Below, one piece after another: positions 45,801-54,800 of a DNA stretch of 64,000 nt. Below the pieces are notes generated by a model. The model saw nothing but the letters and a program-made list of their open reading frames with translations. It was not told where the DNA came from and did not search any database. The DNA is from Rutpela maculata (taxonomy: Eukaryota; Arthropoda; Insecta; Coleoptera; Cerambycidae). The stretch spans positions 24,095,821-24,159,820 of the forward strand of contig OW386291.2 in NCBI GenBank assembly GCA_936432065.2, given 5' to 3'. The translations under genes were made by a program, and so were the position numbers. Position 1 is the first letter of the stretch, and each line of letters starts with the position of its first letter.

Positions 45801-48800
45801 TAAGTTTAAATAACTTTACCGTCGATTGTGCTTCTTCAAATTATAAATTGAATTGAATTACAAATTGTATGTATAGTATGTATATATTTCAAATTAATAT
45901 AATTATACCTAAAATTTAGAAATTTTTGTAGGTAGGTCCCTTTGTTTTTATGAGTATTTTATATAAGTTTACAGAAAAAAATCGTGGGTTGATAAAATTT
46001 AACCCTCTTGATTGACCATATCTGCAATTATGATGTTCATATAATTTTAAAGATGAACAAAGTATATTATAAGTATGATGGACGTCCATTTTATCTAACA
46101 ACACCTGCTTAAAGCCAAGGAATGGCCATAATAGTGTACTTCTTTTACTTTACGCCTAAAAGTCATGATTTAGTCACGGTGAAATAGATACATCACCTCT
46201 TTCGACATAAGAGCCATTTAATAACTAGTAATAAAGCAGCCAAGAAAATCAAAGATAGAGCCAAATGAGTTGCGTATGCTTTAGGGGCATTTGGCTCCAG
46301 TTGCCTTTTGATGACCAAAATATTATTCCCCATTCCCCAAACGTAATAATTCAGTTTTAATAACAGCCATTACAACCAAATAGCCATCCTTTTTAGCTAC
46401 TGTAACATGATGATAACCAAAATATAACTCCTTGTGCTACATGGGAGGTTTGACGTTAGTACTCAGTTTTGTTTCATAATATTGAGGGCCCTTTTCATTG
46501 ATACTCAGTAAATTAAGGAGCTAAAATTTTAGGTTTATTATTTTAAATTTCTTAAATATTTGTAATATTTTCAAAATTCTTGTATGTTAGAGTAGTTGTC
46601 TTTCTACAAATTTTATTAAATAATTCAATACCACTGTGATTTTGAAATACTTTAAGATTTTTAAAGTATTTGACAATCATATACAGCAATTAAAATATGG
46701 AATGTTAATTATTGTAGTTACGTGTTTCTCACCTTTTTTGGAACATCACCACAGGATCAGCTTCCAAATCGCTAAGGTCAATAGTTCCACCCTTAGTAAA
46801 TACATCTTCATGTTTCTTAATCATCAACCAACCGATATGTGAAAAAAAGAAACCTCGCTTTGAGTTGTGTGGATCAGCATTGGTATCAGTATGCTTGTGA
46901 TGTACTCTGTGGTCTCTAACCCATTCATAAATATGATTTTGAAATGCAGCACTTTGGCAAAGCATTAAAAATATCCTTAGAGGTAATCTTGCCTTGTACG
47001 CTCTATGAGCCCAGAGTCTATGGACTCCCGCTGTTACGCCGAAGAAAATAATCCCTGAATATACGTTAACTAGAACAATTGTTTTTACAGATTATGAATT
47101 GTCGGTGAATAATCCAATCATATTGGGGTTTTACTTGGAAAAAATTCCCCTAAATGAGAGACTTCGCATATGCACAGTACTAGTACTAAGTAATAATACA
47201 CCAAAAATCATCATTCGTGCATGTTGAGCTGCGGCTGCCATATTGGAAAATGGCTGCCGTTACTTAGTTTTTGCATCTTTCGCTTACCGAAAGGAAGTAT
47301 TATAATCGTGAAAAAATCACCTTCCGAGATTTCACCTGATGTTGACGTTTCAGAACGCGTATATTACGAACGGTAAAGCCATTTAATTCCGTCAGTCTGT
47401 CTGTCTGTTGGCGGTATATCTACAAAACCAAATAACGGAGAAGAATGAGATTTGACGCTACTGCCAACGAAGAACTGAAATATGCTTTCGTTGACAAATA
47501 TACAGGGTGGACCACAGAAAAATATAATTAAGAAAATAAAATGTGATAGAAGACAGTAATATTTGGCATGTAGTTAATACAACTGTCAAGGAAGAAAAAT
47601 ATGAAAAACATACAAGGTGGTCACCATGAAAAATTAATGAAAAAATGTGGCTGAATAATAACACAATTAATTGCCAAAGAAGACAAATAGAAAAAGAATA
47701 TACAGGGTGCCACAATAACAAAAATTATGAAAAAATGAGACGGAGGACGATAATATTTCGCAAACAGTTAACACAACTGTCAAGGAAAAAAATATGCAAA
47801 ACATACACTGTGGTCACCCTTAAAAAATTATAAAAAAGTGTAAAGGGAGACGATAATACTTCGCTAGTTAACACAACCACCAAAGAAGAAAAATATGGTA
47901 AAATATACGGGGTGGTTGCCCTAAAAAAAAAAAAAAAACAAAAATAAATATCACGAAGGACGAAAATATAAAATTATACAGGGTGGTCACTGTAAAAAAA
48001 AATTGAGGGAGGATGATAATATTTGGCATGTGGTAAACTGTTAAGGAAGGAAAATCTACGGGGGGTCGCCCTAGAAAGATATAATGAAAAAAAATGTGAC
48101 TGAGGGTAATAATATTTCCCATGTAGTTAACTTTTAGTGAAAAGTAAACAGGGTGGTCACTTTATGTAGAGGATAATAACATTTGGAATATAGTTGTCAC
48201 TATCGCCAGGAAGAAAAATAATAATGAATAAATGAAAGGTGCTAAATAGAGAGGGAAGTTTTGCTTAAATACTTTTACAGGTTTTTTAGTTATATCTCAA
48301 TAACGACTGGGAATATCGGAAAATGCTTTAGACAAAACTTGAAGGGCATTAAGGAATATTCATTTTTAGTAAAATAATTTATCTGGTATCTGCATCGGTT
48401 ACCGAGTTGTAGTTTAGGCAAAATTATAAAAAACTGTTTCGATTTGAATTTTGATTTTTTCAAGTGAGTTAAGATACTTGCTTTAGTTCGGTTTGCATCT
48501 CATATCTTTTTTTTTGAATGGGTGAAAAGTTAAATATTGATTGTCAATTTCCAAGAGGGCGGCAGTAACCTGGGGAACTAGTACTATGCTTATGCAAAGT
48601 CTTCCATTCAAGGTAATTATTCATGAGTGAAAATAAAGTACAAATAAATATTATAATCAAAATAAAACTAAAAAAATTATACCAAGGTCGTAATTTTAGC
48701 TCCCATTAACAACCACCTAATAAATACTGCACAAAATCAAATGTAGCAGTTTTTCTGCCTGTGTTATGAGTGTCAATAATTATAGGTGGATTAAAGCAAC

Positions 48801-51800
48801 AGCTGTATAAACTGTCTCCTTTTATAAACTGTCTCCCATAGCCATTTCTTTTGCAGCATTTTCCGAAACAGAAATGTATTTCAGTGTGATTGATGGTTTT
48901 GAACCCAGACATCGGATTGTTAATAACATTTCATAGATATCTGGTTTCGTTTGCTATCGACTTTGGTTGAAGTGTTACGTGAGTTAAGCCGACTTAATGA
49001 GTTTAAAAAAATATATATATTTCTTAAAAAATATTACAAAAGTTTTTATTTTTACGTAATAAAATTGACAATAATTAAACTGAATATAAGTGATGTTTAC
49101 TGTATGAAAGTTAGACTAGCAGATTAAGACTAGCAACAAGTCCTTACATCAATAAAATGCAATTAGTTCCAAGAATACCATAAGTGTAAAATAATACAGT
49201 ATTTTGTGAAAGAATCACGCCTCCCCAACTAAGGCAAATGACTTTTTAACCATACAAGTGAGAATGTACGCTAACAATCGATTTGGCAGAAAAGATTCAC
49301 TTAACTTCCTCAGAATTAAATGCGAGCATTTTAAAAAGGTTTTAATAAATTTTGTATTTTGGTAATTATGGCTGACTGAAAATAATATAAAAATATTTTA
49401 CTTAAAAAATTTTGGTTCGCTTATGAATAGCTTAAAGGTCCCAGATCGTGATTTTATCATTCACGGGACGGAGTTCGACTAATACATGAGTTGAATAACT
49501 TTCAGCCAGTCTTACGACGTACTTGTCCGCATGCAGATTCAATATAGGAAAAATGACAGCGATTTTTGAGTCCTTTGTGCACAAGGCGTTTTTCTCTATA
49601 ACTTCATTATTTGGAAAGCCCTGCCTTTGGCTTTCCTACCATCACTTTGTATTGACTACCCAACGCACTCACCCAAATTATGAGTCGCTGGGTGAGTCCA
49701 AACTTGTTTTATGCGAGAAACCGGCCTTGTGCATTTTCACTGATTTTTTGCCAATATTTTCCTATAGGCGCTACGCGTCTTCGCCATATTTGTCTATTTT
49801 ATCCTTTTTGGTACATTGCATTGTTAAAATTTTATAGTCTTTCGAATCCGTACCTCCATGATCAGTGTCTTTAGTGGTGGAATGAAAATTGAAAATCTTA
49901 CAATATTTGCATTTTTGGCGTACTTTTTAAACTAACTATGTCGTACTTTTGATAAAAATTGTTTTCGAGTCCAACTTTGGCATACTTTTCAAAAAATTAT
50001 TTTTCAAAGTCCAACTTTGTTGCACCATTGAAAGAAGTATATTATATTTTTGTCCTTGCCACCATATACTTTCAATCTCATATCCTGAACCAAAACATGT
50101 TTTCCTAAGTGAAAATTCGTGTTTTTCGCCTGGTTATTTCTAAAGCCTTACTGAACTCATAACGGTCCTTTTGGACTAGTTTGTGGCTCTGAAGTCTCTG
50201 AGACTCTCGAAAATGTGTTTAAATGAAATTTTTGCCTAAGTCGAATTTTTATTTTGACTTCAACTTAGGTCGATTCTGGAAGGTTCTACAACATGTTCAC
50301 AGTATGCGAAGGCGTTACACATTTTATATTTACCAGATAGTGGAAAGCTCCAAGTCTAGTTAAAGTTCTAATATTAAAATCAGTATTACCGAGTACGAAT
50401 TGAAAAAATGCTAAATTTCCCATGAACGCAATGGCGTGAACAGAAGCACAATTCAAGTATGTTGTTGCTTCAGCATAAGAGAACAGACACTAAGTGCCAG
50501 CAAGCAGGTAATTATTATCATTTCGTTACCTACTACTACTATAGTCTGAGCAATAAATGTAGACAGTAGACCTATTGGTATACAAATTTACAAGCCTCTC
50601 AAATTCCATAATTTGTTTTAGCTGTTATTTATTTATTAATGTATTACATTTAATAAATAGCCCTAAGAGTTTTAACGATTTAGGATCGATAAATCTTTTA
50701 TCTGTCCTAAGTAAAATCTTAGGGAAAGAACAATGTTAAAAAAAATGGCTTTTTTACCATCCGTGTAAAATGTGAAAGCCATCTTTTTTTTTATTATTAA
50801 TTTTGGATGCTGAAAACGAATCCGTCACCCAATTTAAAATTTTTGCTTCTTTTTCTACTTACCTAATGAAACTGAGTATTTTGACAGGATTTCCTGTATC
50901 ATAGAATAACTTTTTGTTGCTAATATCAATTTTAATGCCACCCCCAAAAAAGGGCCTTTTTCGCCCATCCGTAGTAGAATGTGGAAACCATCTTTTTTAC
51001 TAATTTTAGGGTGTTAAAAACGAACTTGTCATTAGAATTGGCTAAAAACATCGGGAAGACAGTAAAAGCAACCCTTATTTGGGGGGGTGGCATTGAAATT
51101 GATATTAGAACTTGCAACAAAAATGTTATTGTTTAGTACAGGAATTTCTTTCAAAATACTCACTTTCGTTAGGTAAGTAGAGAAACAAGCAAAAATTCTA
51201 AATCCACCCCCCCCCCCCAACCCCTTCCTCTCGTTTCCCTCATCCTTCACCACCCATAGAAACGGTGTATGTTACAATATCTAATATACCGTTATTTATT
51301 TATTAAAAAAAAAACAATACTTCTCGTTACTATCAGATAATAATGCAGAACATAAAATAAGGTTTAAAGTGGGCGGCACTAGTGCCTCCCAGTGACGGTT
51401 TGTGCCACTTAGTGACACTCGGTTGTGCTGGTGGCACAAAAGCTGAAAATTTAAAATTTTTGTTTTCGAGATAAAAAATATTTATTTTGAATTTTACCCA
51501 TTTTTAATTTGAGAAAAATTCTTTTTATAGATTCTCCCCCCCCAGCTCATCAATTTTTCAATTTGAAGAAAAATTTTTTTTCAGATTCTCTCCCCCGCTC
51601 TTCAATTTTCATTTTAGAGGTAAACTTTTCTTCCGATTCCTGACTACGGGCCTGAGTACACATAATTTTCGAGTTCTAGTGCCGCCCAGTGAAAACTACT
51701 TAAAACATACTCTGTACCTAATAATGTGATTAATTTTGAATACTCTTACACCCATCCCCACCAATTAAGGTGGTGGATTTTATCTTTTTAGAGTTTTTAT

Positions 51801-54800
51801 TGGTTTTAATTGCAAAAGAAAAGCCTAATCATCCAGTTTTGGTTTTTATCATAAAAAGGTGATTTAGTCAATTCAGGTGAATATTTCTCACCATTGAATA
51901 TTTTCCACACTTTTGGTATTGTGGTGTATTGTGTTCATATCACTATCCAGAAAATATTACTTGTTTTTTATTTTTAAAAATTATTTAATTATTTAAATGA
52001 CTTTTGGACCCCGCACACAATACATGGGTTTTGCGGCTCAGGTCAAATTTCGTGAAACTCTGGGCAATAGTAGTTCTCAGTGAGTAGAAAAAAGGCTAAA
52101 TGGGCGCGAAGCTCCAAACCCCATTGATTCCGAGATAAGGCCAGCTGAATTCGGACCAATCGATATGTATATTTTTTTCACAGAAGCCTTTAAAGTAGCA
52201 ACTTTATGCCCGGGGCGGGTATAGAAAGTTGCTATTTTAAAGGCTACTGTAAAAAAAACTAGATACAACCCTCGGGAATAAAGAGAGACAGCCCATAGCC
52301 CGTATTTTTTACACAAGCTAATGGACTGCCTTTCTCTTTATTGCCCTTGGGCGTAAATATACTATTATATGAAACGTAGCATATGCAGACACTTGAACAC
52401 ATCGAGTGTAGGTTACGTAGGCATTTCTGTTATTATGCGAACGTCTGTATAATATTTTTATAATATTCCAAAGTATTATGACACAAATGGGGGTGGGGTT
52501 GGAGGTAGGTTGGTTTTTTAATAACAAATGATTGTAAATAACAAGAGCAATCGAACTACCCCACTGCCAGGGTGTCCGGAGGATGGGATCTGACTCCAGA
52601 TTTATGATCACTATAATTCGAAAACCCTCTGATACGAGCTTCGGCTGTTCCTTAGAGATATCGGAAAATTGATCCATTTTGGGAGATCCTTGATTCATTT
52701 TAGGAAACAAATGACCAATTATGGGTCACCATATCGGTAATCTGACCTCAGATTCGTGATCAGCGTCTTAGAAAATTCTTGGTACGAGTATAGGCGTATT
52801 TTGAAACATGAAAACGGTATTTGAATATTCGCGATTTTTAGCGAACAGAACATTTGCTGGTCGCAGCGTTCAAGCAGCTCTAGCTCAAAACCAGTATATT
52901 TTTGAGCTTGGCGCCCATTCAGACTTTTGTACTACTATTCCGAGAGTCATGTGGATTAGCCTACTGGTGGTTTGGTAGGGATGGTTTCTAGGGGTTAGGT
53001 GGGTTAGAGGGTTGGTGGTTAGGTCGTTTAGCCCACTTGTGGTGTGGAATTTAATTCTTTCAAGAAAAATAAGCGATTAAACTCGCTGTTCCCAGGGTCA
53101 GGTAGGTTAGCCTTCTTGTGGTTTAGAGGGTTAGGGATTAGGTGGGTTATGGGGTTGGTGGTTAGATGGGTTATGCCGCTTGTGGTATGGAATTCAATAA
53201 TTTCAAGAAAAATAAACGACTAAACTCGCTGTTCCCAGGGTTAGGTGGATTAGCCCACTTGTAGATTGGTAGGGGTGGTTTCTAGAGCTTCAGCTAGTCT
53301 TATCTCGTAACCAATGGGGTTTGGAGCTTCGCGCCCATTTAGACTTTTTTTCTACTCACTGAGAACTACTATTTCCTAGAGTTTCACGAAATTTGACCGG
53401 AGCCGCAAAACCCATGTATTGTGTGCGGGGTCCTTTAATTCTATTTAAATTATCTAGAGTAGTCTTTTGGCGTAGGAGCCCAGATTAAAAAGTTGCCAAC
53501 TGTAGAAGCTCAAAATTTGCGATATTTTGCCGTACATGGCCGACATTTCAGTAGTTATCTCCGAAACGAAAACAAATATCAAAATTCTGATGAAAGTAAA
53601 ATATTCGTACTGGAAAATGCTTATTTTTGATTTCGAGCTAACTCCCACCGTTTCGGAGAAAAATAGCAAAAAACAGCTTGCATTTGGGAGCCGAAAAAAT
53701 TGCTAAAACATGCAATCTTGGCACGTTCATATTTTTCGAAAAACACCATTGGGACGGCCGTATGATGTCGCGACGTAAAGAGGAAGTCTTGTAGATAAAT
53801 CTGATCGTAAATTACACGGCGAAATTCGAAAATTCGGCTCGGCACGAACGAATCAAAAGTGACATTTTGTGACATTTCAGAAAATCAATATCTCCTTCTG
53901 CAACATGTTATTTAATTTTTTACTCATTTTTGCGATACTTATAGATTGGTAGAATTGCACCTTCATCATTGATACTGTCTAAGCTATCATGGGAAAAAAA
54001 TTTAGCTTTATGCAAATGATTTCACGAAAACTGTCGCTACCTCCCTGGCTATAAACTGCCGGTACCTGCCAGCTAGTATAAAGGTGCCCGGGCCCGCTCG
54101 CTGTTGGCGGAATCATGTACTGAGACGTAATCGAGTCCAGATGATCGCGGCATTTTAAACTTGGAAGGACCATAACTTTTTATTCATAGAGATAATTGAA
54201 AAAAAAAATACAGACATTTTTCATATTTTTACGACTATTTATTACGATAAAATGAGAAAAATTGAAACTTCCTAATTGGGATTTTTGAAAATTCAATAAC
54301 ATTCTGCACCTCATAATTCAAAAACCGTTCGATTTAGAGAAAAAATGCTAATAACAAAAATTGCTTTTTTATTATTGCCTACATTTTTTATTTAAAACTT
54401 TTTTTCCTATCCGCAACAGTAAAGAATTTATATACAAAAATCTTTTTTCATATGGCTGCCAATGCACAGCTTCGATTTTAGGGGACTTTTAGTATATTCA
54501 TTAGGATGGCAAGTGGAACATCTCCACCAAATTCCTTGCTTGTACTAATTTTTTCGAGGTCAAAATTTATTTTTCCTGCACTAAATGGGGTGCACGTGAT
54601 GCATGTGACGTACATTTCATGTAACTTTTATCATACTGCAGTTTTCGAAAAATATCTGGTTATCGATCTATTTGATCTTCGATCATAATTATTTCAAGTA
54701 TAAAAATCGCCGTACCTTTTTTAACTTAAATTTTAGACGAGAAGCCCTTTGGGACATCTTTCATAGTGAATCAGACTGCTTTAGATAGTAATGAAACAAA

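Larger units (their letters stand above)
39828..46732 (-). other. Desaturase intron 2 (about 6.9 kb)
   Basis: GT at 46731-46732 and AG at 39828-39829. It contains an R1-type LINE fragment, a copia element and a foldback MITE. From 45756 to 46732 I see no gene or repeat that I can name. Confidence 0.9.

Noticed and set aside
47490..48180. CRISPR-like array from the regularly spaced ACAGGGTGG words
   Set aside because: The units are diverged tandem repeats with similar spacers in a eukaryotic intron; there are no unique spacers or cas genes.
48706..48912. Small Cys-containing minus-strand ORF as a secreted peptide gene
   Set aside because: No signal peptide, no recognised family and no flanking promoter or splice evidence; the length is within chance for this sequence.
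53454..53875. Minus-strand ORFs at 53454-53669 and 53621-53875 as host exons
   Set aside because: Overlapping frames, no domain, no splice sites that fit the desaturase or another gene.
54105..54173. IPPTASGP-like frame as another copy of the transposon-borne protein
   Set aside because: The similarity to PPTSAAAA is limited to a few residues, and it lies in the wrong orientation relative to the nearby TIR copy.
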